A DNA stretch of 64,000 bases from Nostocales cyanobacterium HT-58-2 (GTDB lineage: Bacteria > Cyanobacteriota > Cyanobacteriia > Cyanobacteriales > Nostocaceae), in NCBI GenBank assembly GCA_002163975.1, contig CP019636.1, positions 6,637,501-6,701,500 of the forward strand, in the 5' to 3' direction. A program made the position numbers and the translations under genes. The notes under the pieces were generated by a model. The model was not told the DNA's origin, did not search any database, and was given only the letters and a program-made list of their open reading frames with translations. Positions 26,215 through 34,589 of this stretch are shown piece after piece. Positions within the stretch are counted from its first letter, which is position 1; each line of letters begins with the position of its first letter.

Positions 26215-27120
26215 TTACACTCTTGCTGCAGCTTCTGCTTGCAAATCTACAACAAGTTGAGTCAAGTCATCTCTACTTGCCTGGTATACTGTACCGCAAA
26301 AATCGCAGGTTGCCTCAGCGCCATTATCTTTGACAATCATGTCTTGCAATTCTGCTTCACCTAACATCTTGAGTGCTCCTAGGACACGGTCAAAGGAACA
26401 TCCACAATGAAAGCGTAGGAGTTGGGTTTCGGGAAAAATAACCAGTCCCATATCTCCCAATAAATCTTGAAGGATGTCTGTTAAGGACTTGCCTGCTTGC
26501 AACAAAGGTGTGAACCCTGATAATGCAGTTACCCGTGATTCTAAAGTTTGCACCAGCGCTTCATCTCTGGCGGCTTTGGGCAAAACTTGCACCAGTAACC
26601 CTCCGGCAGCCGTTACTCCGCTTGATCCTACAAAAACACCCAAAACAACCGCAGAGGGTGTTTGTTCGGAACTGACAAGATAATGAGTTATATCGTCCCC
26701 AATTTCACCGGAAACGAGTTCTACCGTACTAGAGTAAGGGTAACCGTAACCAACATCGCGTACAACGTAAAGAAAACCGTCACCAACTGCACCACCAACG
26801 TCAAGTTTGCCTTTACTATTGGGAGGCAGTTCCACAGATGGATTTCCTACGTAACCGCGTACTGTTCCATCTAACCCTGCATCTATCAATATACCACCTA
26901 AAGGTCCATCCCCTTTGACCCGGACATTGACTCTGGACCCAGTTCGCTTCATACTAGAAGCCATCAATAAGCCTGCTGTCATGGTTCGACCTAGTGCAGC
27001 TGTTGCCACATAGGAAAGCTTGTGGCGTTGTCGTGCTTCTTGTGTCAAGCGTGTGGTGATTGCACCGACTGCTCGGATTCCGCCTTCAGCTGCTGTGGCG
27101 CGAATTAATTGATCCGCCAT
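26215..27120 (-). CDS. hslO: Redox-regulated chaperone Hsp33
   Basis: Hsp33 is a holdase switched on by oxidative stress when its zinc-binding cysteines form disulfides. The 301-residue protein has the conserved core (GRTMTAGLLMASSMK, GDGPLGGILIDA) and the redox switch at the C-terminus: Cys239-x-Cys241 and Cys272-x-x-Cys275. All four ligands are present, so redox control should work. It is transcribed away from the TnpB element. ATG at 27120. Confidence 0.97.
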   Translation of the reverse strand: MADQLIRATAAEGGIRAVGAITTRLTQEARQRHKLSYVATAALGRTMTAGLLMASSMKRTGSRVNVRVKGDGPLGGILIDAGLDGTVRGYVGNPSVELPPNSKGKLDVGGAVGDGFLYVVRDVGYGYPYSSTVELVSGEIGDDITHYLVSSEQTPSAVVLGVFVGSSGVTAAGGLLVQVLPKAARDEALVQTLESRVTALSGFTPLLQAGKSLTDILQDLLGDMGLVIFPETQLLRFHCGCSFDRVLGALKMLGEAELQDMIVKDNGAEATCDFCGTVYQASRDDLTQLVVDLQAEAAARV

Positions 27121-27243
27121 GAAAAAACCTTACCAATAATGTCTTACCGGAATTTCCTGCTTTTATGCATGGAAAAGATACTTATCCTAGTATAACAAAA
27201 CTTAACTTAAACAGGTGTGTAATGAGTGGGTTAGAATGATGGC

Positions 27244-28470
27244 ATGAAGCAAGTGAAGCTAACAATCAAGCTCAAGTTTGTCAACCTCAATAAGGTTAAA
27301 GCAGAAATGTTTGCTCAGATGGAGAAAGAAAATACTCGTCTGGCAAACGAATTGCTATCTATTCCTTATATGGAACGGCGTAAACTTACAACAGCAAAGG
27401 TAAATAGCATACTTGCCTCTGCACTCAGCAATCAAACTATTCGGCATACCATTTCTGCTAGTGGTAGACACTCTAAGCATTACACAAAGCTACCTATCGA
27501 AATCAACAGGCAGAATTGGAATCTACACAAAGTAGGTGATACATACAGTCTCAGCTTTCCTACTATCCAAGGTGTCAAGCGAGTTCCTGTAGAAATTGCT
27601 TCTCAACACTGGCAAAGTGTACTAGAAAAAGTACTGTCTAATCAGTGTATTAAGGGTAGCATCAAGATACTTTGCAAACGCAAAGTTTGGTATGCCAATA
27701 TGAATGTTACTTTGGAAGTTCCAGAAGTACAATCACAAAACAAAATAGGTGTTGATAGAGGGCAGAATAATTTAGCAGTAGCAGCATCATCTAAAGGTTT
27801 TGCAATCTTTTTCTCTGGGCTTTGTGTCAAGCATCGTAGGAAATACTACCAAAAGCGTAGAAAGTCTCTACTGCAGGCTAAAAAGTTCAGAGCATTGAAA
27901 AAACAAACAAAAAAAGAACATAGATGGCTTGAGGCAGTTACTCACACTATCAGTCGTAGAATCGTTAGATTTGTTCAATTTTTAGATGCAGATGTTGTTT
28001 TAGAAGACCTTGAAGGATGTTTTAAGACGACTAAGTTATCTCCAAAGACGAAGACTGACGTGGATGAGACTTGGAATCGTAATTCCTTCTATTCTCTAGA
28101 GCAGAAGTTGATATACAAAATTGAGATGGTAGGACGCAAAGTCATTAAAGTTCCTGCTGCCTACACATCAAAAACTTGCTCAACTTGTGGAATGCTAGGT
28201 GAGAGAAAGAAGCATGATTTTCACTGTACAAATGGTCACTATCATAATGCAGACCATAATGCTGCTGTGAATTTAGCTCGGTGGATCGGCTTTACTTGTG
28301 ACCTGAATTTAAAAGAAACACTATCTGCAATGGAAAGTGTCGATTCAGGTTATGCGGTGCTTGGCACTCCGCAGAGTAAGTGTACGGTATCCGGCACACC
28401 TACTCTCCGTGAATCAGAAATGAGTAGCGGTGACTTAGTGAATACATATCCCGCAAGGGATGTAGGCTAG
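27244..28470 (+). CDS. tnpB: RNA-guided endonuclease TnpB
   Basis: TnpB proteins are omega-RNA-guided nucleases that keep IS200/IS605 elements in place. The 408-residue protein has the three RuvC acidic residues: Asp171 in IGVDRGQNN, Glu254 in VVLEDLEG and Asp337 in HNADHNAAVNLA. The zinc-finger module has Cys312 and Cys315 (CSTC) and Cys328, but where the fourth Cys usually stands the sequence is Gly331-His332. The last 40 residues (after ETLSAMESVDSG) look unlike protein fold and overlap the predicted omega RNA. The ATG at 27244 begins MKQVKLTIKLKF, a usual TnpB start. Catalytically plausible; the zinc site may be altered. Confidence 0.92.
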   Translation: MKQVKLTIKLKFVNLNKVKAEMFAQMEKENTRLANELLSIPYMERRKLTTAKVNSILASALSNQTIRHTISASGRHSKHYTKLPIEINRQNWNLHKVGDTYSLSFPTIQGVKRVPVEIASQHWQSVLEKVLSNQCIKGSIKILCKRKVWYANMNVTLEVPEVQSQNKIGVDRGQNNLAVAASSKGFAIFFSGLCVKHRRKYYQKRRKSLLQAKKFRALKKQTKKEHRWLEAVTHTISRRIVRFVQFLDADVVLEDLEGCFKTTKLSPKTKTDVDETWNRNSFYSLEQKLIYKIEMVGRKVIKVPAAYTSKTCSTCGMLGERKKHDFHCTNGHYHNADHNAAVNLARWIGFTCDLNLKETLSAMESVDSGYAVLGTPQSKCTVSGTPTLRESEMSSGDLVNTYPARDVG

Positions 28471-28510
28471 AACTAGGAATCCCCTGTGTGAAATGCATGG
28501 GGAGTGTCAA
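28340..28510 (+). ncRNA. Predicted omega RNA / right-end RNA of the TnpB element
   Basis: In IS200/IS605 elements the guide RNA scaffold spans the 3' end of tnpB and the right end. Here several stems can form: GCGG/CCGC around 28358-28376, ATCCC/GGGAT near 28448-28461, and CCCC/GGGG at 28480-28503, finishing in GTGTCAA. The guide would be the sequence just beyond 28510. The boundaries are approximate and the call is by analogy. Confidence 0.45.
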
Positions 28511-28542
28511 TTAATTCATTTAAGAATTAACAATTAACAAAA

Positions 28543-28929
28543 ATGCTAGGTACTTTTCAACAAAGCCAAATACGCATAGAAGTTGATGCATCAGCAACTA
28601 AAATTCACGACAGTCTACTGCATCCAAGAGAATTAGAAAAATGGCTTCCTTCTGGTCGCTTTGCAACTGGAATGCCAGAAGAACTGCATCCTGGATTTGA
28701 ATTTACCACCAAAATTGGGCCTGTTTCGATTCATCATCAAGTAGATGTGGCACGTCCTCATTGCCTGCGCTTATTGCTGAGTCAAGGCATAGATGGCTTT
28801 CACGAATGGTATTGGGGAGAAGGTTGGGTGCAGTCTCGCCTAGAGGGAGTGACCATTCTCCCCCTGTCCTTGGGACAAAGTCTAAATTTACTAAGTTTGC
28901 GTCAGTTTCTCCAGCAAAAAGGTCGTTAA
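28543..28929 (+). CDS. SRPBCC-family protein
   Basis: 128 residues with the SRPBCC (START/Bet v1-like) pattern: an N-terminal strand QSQIRIEVDASATKIHDSL, then the helix and HPRELEKWLPSGRFA, and hydrophobic strands (FTTKIGPVSIHHQVDV, LRLLLSQGIDGFHEWYWG). The fold makes a hydrophobic pocket for lipids or other small molecules; the ligand is unknown. No signal peptide. ATG at 28543. It ends in a strong terminator shared with the convergent protease gene. The TnpB element is just upstream but is not part of it. Confidence 0.8.
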   Translation: MLGTFQQSQIRIEVDASATKIHDSLLHPRELEKWLPSGRFATGMPEELHPGFEFTTKIGPVSIHHQVDVARPHCLRLLLSQGIDGFHEWYWGEGWVQSRLEGVTILPLSLGQSLNLLSLRQFLQQKGR

Positions 28930-28930
28930 G

Positions 28931-28970
28931 AAAAAAGAAACCCGGTTTCTTGAGAAAACCGGGTTTTTAT
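28931..28970. terminator. Bidirectional Rho-independent terminator
   Basis: Arms AACCCGGTTT and AAAACCGGGTT are flanked by a T-run on the plus strand (TTTTTATA) and by T-rich sequence (TTTCTTTTTT) on the minus strand. It can serve both the SRPBCC gene and the convergent HtrA-type gene. Confidence 0.85.
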
Positions 28971-28997
28971 ACAAACTTCAAACAAAGTTTAAGATTT

Positions 28998-30215
28998 TTA
29001 CGAGGCATCTTGCATTTGTGCAGTGCGTACCGATAGCTGTTGTGTCCGGTTACCCCTTTGCACTTTCAACTGCAATTCCTGACCAACACGACTACCTTCT
29101 ACAATGTTAAGCAATTGTTCGCCCTTGGTGATAGACTGTCCGTCAACTTGGACGATGACATCTCCCGGACGTATTCCCGCAGCAGCTGCTGGTGAGTTGG
29201 GTACCACTTGTCTTACCAAAACGCCATTAATTTCTGGTAACTGAATCGGAGAATTAGGGTTAGAGTTGAATTGCCTTGCTAATTCTGGCGTTAACTCTTC
29301 CATTTGCACACCGATGAATGGGTGAGCAATTGTTTCTCCACGTTGTAGTTTGGCTGCGATTGTTTTGGCTTTATCAATGGGGATGGCAAAACCAATACCC
29401 ATGGCGTCGCCACGAATGGCTGTGTTGATACCAATGACCTCACCTTGAGCATTCAAGAGTGGACCACCGGAGTTACCAGGGTTAATAGCGGCGTCGGTTT
29501 GAATAAACTCTAAGCGCTTATCAGGAATACGAACTTCGGCGCTAGAACGTCTGAGGGTACTGACAATTCCCAAGGTCACGGTGTTATCCAATCCCAAGGG
29601 GTTCCCTACTGCGATCGCCCAGTCACCCACTTGTACGTTCGTTGAAGAACCCAAGGGTGCAATGGGTAAATCACGACCCGCGTTGATTTTGACAACTGCT
29701 AAATCAGTCACTTCATCAACACCTTGCACTTTTCCTTCAAAGCTGCGTCCATCTTTCAGACGGACTGTGACTTTATCAGCCTTATCAACGACATGAGCAT
29801 TGGTGAGAATTAACCCACTCTTGTCAATAATGAAGCCAGAACCAAGACCACGTAATTGTTCAGGAGGCAACTGCTGCGGAAACCCGTTACCAAAAAAGCG
29901 CCGGAAAACAGGGTCATCAAAGAACGGATCGGCGGCACGTCGGGTAATTGTGCGTTCAGTGTCTATCCTAACGACTGCTGGTCCAACACGATTTACTGCT
30001 GCTGTAACAAAGCTACTGCCACCGATAGCAGCAGTGGCTGGTGATTGCTTCTGCGCAACGAGTTGTGGTGAATCAGCAGTCACTGAATTTGGCGCTGGTT
30101 CTGCTTGGGAGGGTGAGACTCGTAAGGTACCAACAGTTAGCAAAACCCCCATAATTATGGCTAACACATGAGTACTTAGTTGGCGTATTGACCGAGGTAG
30201 TTTGGAAAACCGCAT
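28998..30215 (-). CDS. HtrA/Deg-family serine protease (HhoA-like)
   Basis: Periplasmic or lumenal S1C protease with one PDZ domain. 405 residues from ATG 30215 (a GTG at 30221 adds two). Signal sequence with hydrophobic core HVLAIIMGVLLTVGTL and likely cleavage at SQA-EP. Counting from the GTG, catalytic His143 is in LTNAHVVD, Asp173 in VTDLAVVKI and Ser251 in NPGNSGGPL. The C-terminal PDZ (about 295-400) contains GVLVRQVVPNSPAAAAGI and GDVIVQVDGQSI. Length and single PDZ fit the cyanobacterial HhoA/HhoB/HtrA trio; which of the three it is cannot be settled. It degrades or refolds damaged exported proteins under stress. Confidence 0.93.
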   Translation of the reverse strand: MRFSKLPRSIRQLSTHVLAIIMGVLLTVGTLRVSPSQAEPAPNSVTADSPQLVAQKQSPATAAIGGSSFVTAAVNRVGPAVVRIDTERTITRRAADPFFDDPVFRRFFGNGFPQQLPPEQLRGLGSGFIIDKSGLILTNAHVVDKADKVTVRLKDGRSFEGKVQGVDEVTDLAVVKINAGRDLPIAPLGSSTNVQVGDWAIAVGNPLGLDNTVTLGIVSTLRRSSAEVRIPDKRLEFIQTDAAINPGNSGGPLLNAQGEVIGINTAIRGDAMGIGFAIPIDKAKTIAAKLQRGETIAHPFIGVQMEELTPELARQFNSNPNSPIQLPEINGVLVRQVVPNSPAAAAGIRPGDVIVQVDGQSITKGEQLLNIVEGSRVGQELQLKVQRGNRTQQLSVRTAQMQDAS

Positions 30216-30518
30216 AACCACAACCTAATGTTTCAGCCTAATTGTTACTTAATGGTGAAAAATCTATCTATAGTTATTTTTGCAGGTCAGATGAGAATTA
30301 CCATCTATTGAGGTTTGTTGACGTTTGCTTATGGCTTGATGTTTCACACTCTTTCCCCAATTTTTTCTATTGGGCAGTGCGTAAGTTATTTATCATTTCA
30401 TTTCATAAGTTATCAGAAATCTTAGTGATTCTTCCTACCTCCACTCTACTTTCCATCTCCTCTGACTCTCTCCTCTAGGCTAGGATCTTATTTACTGGCA
30501 CCACCTTTGTTGAAAACC

Positions 30519-30920
30519 ATGAATGGATCGTCAAACCGATTAACAAAGCACTCCCCATCCACATCTCAACAGGATGAGGATTTTCTCTTCGAGGATACAG
30601 ACCAAGATAATAAGCAGCATCATCATAACCAGGAACAGTCGGTTCATTCTCACATTCATAGCGAAGAATCTTTGCGACGAATAGTCAATCGGCTCTCTCG
30701 TATAGAGGGACATATTCGTGGTATCAAGACAATGGTGCAGCAAAGTAGCCCTTGTCCTGATGTTTTACTACAAATTGCCGCAGTAAGGGGAGCGCTAGAT
30801 CGGGTAGCACGGATTGTCCTAGATGAACATTTAACAGAATGTGTGGCAAGAGCTGCAAAAGAGGGCAATATTGAAGTTGAAATTGAACAACTTAAAGCAG
30901 CTTTAGATCGGTTTTTATGA
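30519..30920 (+). CDS. CsoR/RcnR-family metal-sensing repressor, InrS-like
   Basis: 133 residues from ATG 30519; a TTG at 30507 would add four. A polar N-terminal tail has a His cluster (QHHHNQ, HSHIHSEE), then the all-helical core LRRIVNRLSRIEGHIRGIKTMV and the metal ligands: Cys79 in SSPCPDV, and His104 and Cys108 in DEHLTECV. With the N-terminal His this matches the Cys/His/Cys fingerprint of CsoR and of the cyanobacterial nickel sensor InrS. Binding metal (nickel or copper) would release DNA. The usual partner, a metal exporter, is not adjacent. Downstream menH follows after 23 bp in the same direction, probably by chance of location. Confidence 0.88.
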   Translation: MNGSSNRLTKHSPSTSQQDEDFLFEDTDQDNKQHHHNQEQSVHSHIHSEESLRRIVNRLSRIEGHIRGIKTMVQQSSPCPDVLLQIAAVRGALDRVARIVLDEHLTECVARAAKEGNIEVEIEQLKAALDRFL

Positions 30921-30943
30921 ACGTGTATCTTTCCAAATAAAAG

Positions 30944-31759
30944 ATGATTGAAAATTATCAATTTCACTATTCTTTCTTTGGTCGTTTAGATAAACCACTC
31001 ATTCTTTTTTTACACGGATTCATGGGTAACAGCCATGAATTTGAGGAAGCCATATCATTACTGTCTCATGATTTTTACTGTTTAACAGTTGACCTTCCTG
31101 GGCATGGAGAAACTAAAGTTTTGGGTAGTGAGAATTGTTATACAATGCCAACCACCGCCGATGCTATCATCAATTTACTGGATAATTTAAAAATTAGGAA
31201 ATGCTTTTTAGTTGGTTATTCCATGGGAGGAAGATTAGCATTATATCTTTCTCTGCATTTTCCTTTTCGTTTTTCTAAGGTTATTTTAGAATCAGCTTCT
31301 CCTGGTTTGTTAACAGAAGCAGAACGATTAGAACGAGTCAAACGAGATGAACAAATAGCTAGGAAATTAGAAAGAAGCGTTCATAGAAATGACTTCGCAT
31401 TTTTTTTATCTAACTGGTACGAGCAAGCAATTTTTGGAACTATTAAAAATCATCCCCACTTTCAGCACTTGATAGAAGTTCGCTTACAAAACAATCCAAT
31501 TGAATTGGCTAAATCACTACGGTGGATGGGAACTGGATGTCAACCTTCTTTATGGGAGAAACTGAAAGAAAATACTAATCCTTTGCTTTTGTTAGCAGGA
31601 GAGTATGATGATAAGTTTATATTTATAAATACAAAAATGAGTCAACTGAATGAATATTGTCAGCTAAAAATAATTAGTGATTCAGGACATAATATTCATT
31701 TTGAAAAAACTTTGGTATTTGGGGAAAATATCAAAGGTTTTTTTAGAGAAAATTTATAA
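30944..31759 (+). CDS. menH: 2-succinyl-6-hydroxy-2,4-cyclohexadiene-1-carboxylate synthase
   Basis: MenH removes pyruvate from SEPHCHC in the pathway that makes phylloquinone (vitamin K1) in cyanobacteria. 271-residue alpha/beta hydrolase: HGFMGNS loop (24-30), catalytic Ser93 in VGYSMGGRLAL, LESASPGL (MenH-type), acid in LLAGEYDDKF and base His in SDSGHNIHFE. The GYSMGGR elbow and ESASPGL separate MenH from general hydrolases. ATG at 30944. No other men genes are within the window. Confidence 0.9.
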   Translation: MIENYQFHYSFFGRLDKPLILFLHGFMGNSHEFEEAISLLSHDFYCLTVDLPGHGETKVLGSENCYTMPTTADAIINLLDNLKIRKCFLVGYSMGGRLALYLSLHFPFRFSKVILESASPGLLTEAERLERVKRDEQIARKLERSVHRNDFAFFLSNWYEQAIFGTIKNHPHFQHLIEVRLQNNPIELAKSLRWMGTGCQPSLWEKLKENTNPLLLLAGEYDDKFIFINTKMSQLNEYCQLKIISDSGHNIHFEKTLVFGENIKGFFRENL

Positions 31760-31807
31760 AGTTATCTAACAGTTCCCGTCACCCTAAAGGATGCGGCTAC
31801 ACCTACC

Positions 31808-31998
31808 AAGCCTGCCTTATGCAGGCTTAGTTTAAATAACCTCAGGCTTCAGCCTGTAGGTTTAACTGAACCATATTGGACCATAAACGCCTACATTTGT
31901 ACATATCTGAGATCTTGCAGCATTCTCAATAACCGTAGGGTGGGCACTGCTCACAATGTCAAAATAAGGTTTTGAACAAACAATAGGCAGTGCCCACC
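31808..31998. repeat. Cluster of palindromic intergenic repeats
   Basis: Three inverted repeats in the 282-bp spacer after menH: AAGCCTGC/GCAGGCTT (31808-31828), CAGGCT/AGCCTG (31843-31857), and a 12-bp perfect stem GGTGGGCACTGC/GCAGTGCCCACC with a 36-base loop (31939-31998). A related core, GGGCATTGCCC, is used in the terminator at 19226. No gene is visible. Confidence 0.75.
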
Positions 31999-32041
31999 TT
32001 ACAAAAATTGCAATAACGAATGGAACATCGTTCTGCATTCC

Positions 32042-32713
32042 TCATGCTGATTTTCCAGATGCTTTTAATTCATCTTGCAAAATTTTTTGATAAATCTGTG
32101 GTAAATATTGGCTCACAGAATTGGTTTCTATTCCATATCCCAAACTTGTCCAAGTTGGAGATAGTCGCCGCAAAACGTCTTGTAACTTCCCTTGACGTAA
32201 TAGTTGTGAAATATCAGTTCCCCAAAATTGAGAATCACTTAGCCAACGGTAAATGACTACGTCTTGATACTCTGGTTCAAAACTATAAGAAACCCAAAAC
32301 ATAAATCGTCCTGGGTTTGGGTGATAGCGAGGAGCAATGTTATGCCAGGTTGTATTAATAATTTGATATCTACCAGCAGCTGTCGAACAATTGCCCTTGT
32401 TGGGACCTGTGACAATAGTGACACATATTTCTGGATGACGGCTGAGGTTATCTACATGCTGTCCACCATACAACACTGAATAAGGACGTTGGCTACTCGC
32501 TTCGCTGGCTGAGATCGTTCGCATTAAAGCACGGATATAAGGATCACCCCCTTGCATAACTAAGGGAGGCTGTTTATTGCCAAAGGTTGGATCACGATGC
32601 GATCGCAAATCTCCAAATATGTACCATTGCAACAAACATACGAAGCCAAGAAGCGCGGCTATTGGTCCTATGAGTTGTTCAACGCCGCCTTTGCGTTCTA
32701 AGACTTTCTTCAG
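32042..32713 (-). CDS. Muramidase/lysozyme-like protein, probable CTG start
   Basis: The body shows the phage-lysozyme/GH24-like muramidase features: ALMRTISASEASSQ with the catalytic Glu, YSVLYGGQHV, GPNKGNCSTAAGRYQI. No ATG or GTG occurs at the N-terminus. Reading upstream of a TTG at 32635 gives a clear membrane segment (LIGPIAALLGFVCLLQWYIFG) and then KKVLERKGGVEQ. At 32713 a CTG follows an AAGGAG ribosome binding site by 7 bases, and an in-frame TAG closes the frame soon after, at 32738-32740. So I propose CTG initiation (223 residues); a sequencing error is the alternative. The enzyme would be anchored and act on peptidoglycan. Confidence 0.75.
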   Translation of the reverse strand: MKKVLERKGGVEQLIGPIAALLGFVCLLQWYIFGDLRSHRDPTFGNKQPPLVMQGGDPYIRALMRTISASEASSQRPYSVLYGGQHVDNLSRHPEICVTIVTGPNKGNCSTAAGRYQIINTTWHNIAPRYHPNPGRFMFWVSYSFEPEYQDVVIYRWLSDSQFWGTDISQLLRQGKLQDVLRRLSPTWTSLGYGIETNSVSQYLPQIYQKILQDELKASGKSA

Positions 32714-32880
32714 AGTTCGACTCCTTAAAGTTACCTGCTATGGTCATCAAAATACAACAACAGTCTTCAAAGGACTTTTTCAGGAAAGTTCACCAAAAAA
32801 AGTCCTCGTCCCTCAGCCATGAGTGCTGAGTCATTTCTACTCAGTACCCAGCACTCATAACTTTTTCTCATAACTTTTTT

Positions 32881-33540
32881 CTAGGTGACGTTGGCAAAGA
32901 GTTCTCCAAAGCTTTTGGCAGGAGCATTTTCTCTAGCAACAATTTCTACAATTTTATTTTTGGCTGCAGGTTCAGACAGCGCCTCAACACAAACTTGAGC
33001 AACTTTTTGCCGAGGAATGCTGCCATCAAACAATGTATCAGCACTTTGCATCACAATTTGGTTGGAGTTATCTTCATTTTTTAAACCACCAGGTCGCACA
33101 ATGGTATAGTTTAGACCGCTTTTCTGGATATACTCCTCAGCTTGCTTTTTCCAATACAAAATTAGCCAGAACAAGTTTAGGGGATGGAAAAACTGGGAAG
33201 CTGCCAAAGAAGAAACCAAGACAAAATGCTCAATTCCTTTAGCCTTTGCTGCATCTACCAAGTTTTTAGTCCCTTCATAATCAACTTTATAAGGTCCAGT
33301 CACGTCAAAACTAGGTTTTGCACCAGTGGCGCAAAGGACGACTGTGCTATCTCCCAAAGCAGCAGATAAGCTCTCTGGCTGCAGAACATCACCCTGCACC
33401 AACTCAGCATCCGCCGGCAAAATACTCCTTGCTTTGTCTACATCCCTGACTAAGGCACGAACGGGAATATTCCGCGCTATCAGTTCTTGTACTATCCGGC
33501 GACCTGTTTCACCTGTTGCCCCTGCTACTAATGCTTTCAT
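32881..33540 (-). CDS. Atypical short-chain dehydrogenase (Tic62/Ycf39-like NAD(P)-binding)
   Basis: 219 residues. The N-terminal NAD(P)-binding motif GATGETG (7-13) is the G-x-x-G-x-x-G of atypical SDRs, followed by VRALVRDVDKA, LVQGDVLQPESL, VLVSSLAAS and YTIVRPGGL, a pattern close to chloroplast Tic62-type proteins. There is no catalytic Tyr-x-x-x-Lys of classical SDRs, so catalysis is doubtful; a regulatory or quinone-linked role is possible. Cytosolic. ATG at 33540. No operon partner. Confidence 0.85.
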   Translation of the reverse strand: MKALVAGATGETGRRIVQELIARNIPVRALVRDVDKARSILPADAELVQGDVLQPESLSAALGDSTVVLCATGAKPSFDVTGPYKVDYEGTKNLVDAAKAKGIEHFVLVSSLAASQFFHPLNLFWLILYWKKQAEEYIQKSGLNYTIVRPGGLKNEDNSNQIVMQSADTLFDGSIPRQKVAQVCVEALSEPAAKNKIVEIVARENAPAKSFGELFANVT

Positions 33541-33729
33541 GATAAACGCTATCCTGGAAAACTAGTATCGGTTTTTCAGTTTTCTATTTTAGAGATTCTG
33601 TAGAGATTAGATGAACTACATGACAGATGATTGAGATTTCCGCCAAAATGGGGATTTAGTACGAAACTCTTTACTTACCAGGGGAATTATTAATTTAGAC
33701 CAACGCTCTTACTATAGAAGAACGCTTTT

Positions 33730-34413
33730 ATGCTTTCAAAGAACCAAGATTATCAATCCTTTGACACACCAGAAGCACTCTTGTCCGTAACATCTTCACG
33801 AGAACAACCTGGGGAGGTTAGCCAAGAAGTCATTGTAGGCACCCCAGCACGATTTGATGGGCGCTATAGCGACTATATGGAAATGTATGCTGCATCTGGA
33901 ATGGTTGTTGAATATCTTAATAATCACGCCTCATGGTTTTCACGCTGTGCTGAACCCATGAAGGTGGAACCACTAGGGGAAAACGGCTATGCTTTAGTCA
34001 TTGGTCGCTTTGGTTCTTTTGGTTACGAAGTAGAACCAAAAGTTGGTTTAGAACTATTACCGTCCGAGGAAGGAATTTATCGTATCCGCACTATCCCGAT
34101 TCCTAACTATCATGCTCCTGGTTATGATGTGGACTATCGGGCTTCGCTCCAGTTACAAGAAAACTTAGCAAACGATTCTTCTACCTCTTTGGGTGAAATC
34201 ACCCGGGTAGAGTGGCAATTGGATCTCACTGTTTATATTCATTTTCCAAAGTTTATTCAGCGATTACCCAAGTCCTTGGTTCAATCTACAGGCGATCGCC
34301 TACTTAACCAAATTGTCCGCCAGGTTTCTCGGCGCTTGACTCGCAAGGTACAGGAAGATTTTCATCAATCTTTGGGTATTTCTTTTCCTGCTCATTCCAA
34401 GAAAAAGCAGTAA
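33730..34413 (+). CDS. DUF1997 domain-containing protein
   Basis: 227 residues with the pattern of DUF1997, a family of cyanobacteria and plastids of unknown function: YMEMYAASGMVVEYLN, WFSRCAEPMKVEPLG, YALVIGRFGSFGYEVEPKVGLELLP and LDLTVYIHFPKFIQRLPKSLV. No signal peptide and no obvious membrane segment. The middle part is rich in strands, and may be a lipid-binding or SRPBCC-like fold, though that is a guess. It ends RRLTRKVQEDFHQSLG. ATG at 33730. Confidence 0.82.
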   Translation: MLSKNQDYQSFDTPEALLSVTSSREQPGEVSQEVIVGTPARFDGRYSDYMEMYAASGMVVEYLNNHASWFSRCAEPMKVEPLGENGYALVIGRFGSFGYEVEPKVGLELLPSEEGIYRIRTIPIPNYHAPGYDVDYRASLQLQENLANDSSTSLGEITRVEWQLDLTVYIHFPKFIQRLPKSLVQSTGDRLLNQIVRQVSRRLTRKVQEDFHQSLGISFPAHSKKKQ

Positions 34414-34589
34414 GTCACTCCTTTTAGGGAAATTCAAAATTCAAAATTATTTTTTGAATTTGTAATTTTAAGAGAAGTCTGAGCGGAGGATACCTCTGCT
34501 CAGAACTTTGGTGATTTTGAATTTGAACAAATCTAGAGTCAATAGCTATTTGTTTTTTTTACCAATAACTAATGACTTATAAATAATAA

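Larger units (their letters stand above)
27190..28510 (+). mobile_element. TnpB-only IS200/IS605-type element
   Basis: Contains one intact tnpB and no tnpA, so it is not mobile without a TnpA from elsewhere. The right end is a hairpin (CCCC and GGGG arms, 28480-28503) followed by GGGAGTGTCAA ending at 28510. The same 11 bases end a tnpB relic at 42742. The left end is not clear; about 27190 is a guess. It sits between hslO and a SRPBCC gene without breaking either. Confidence 0.7.
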
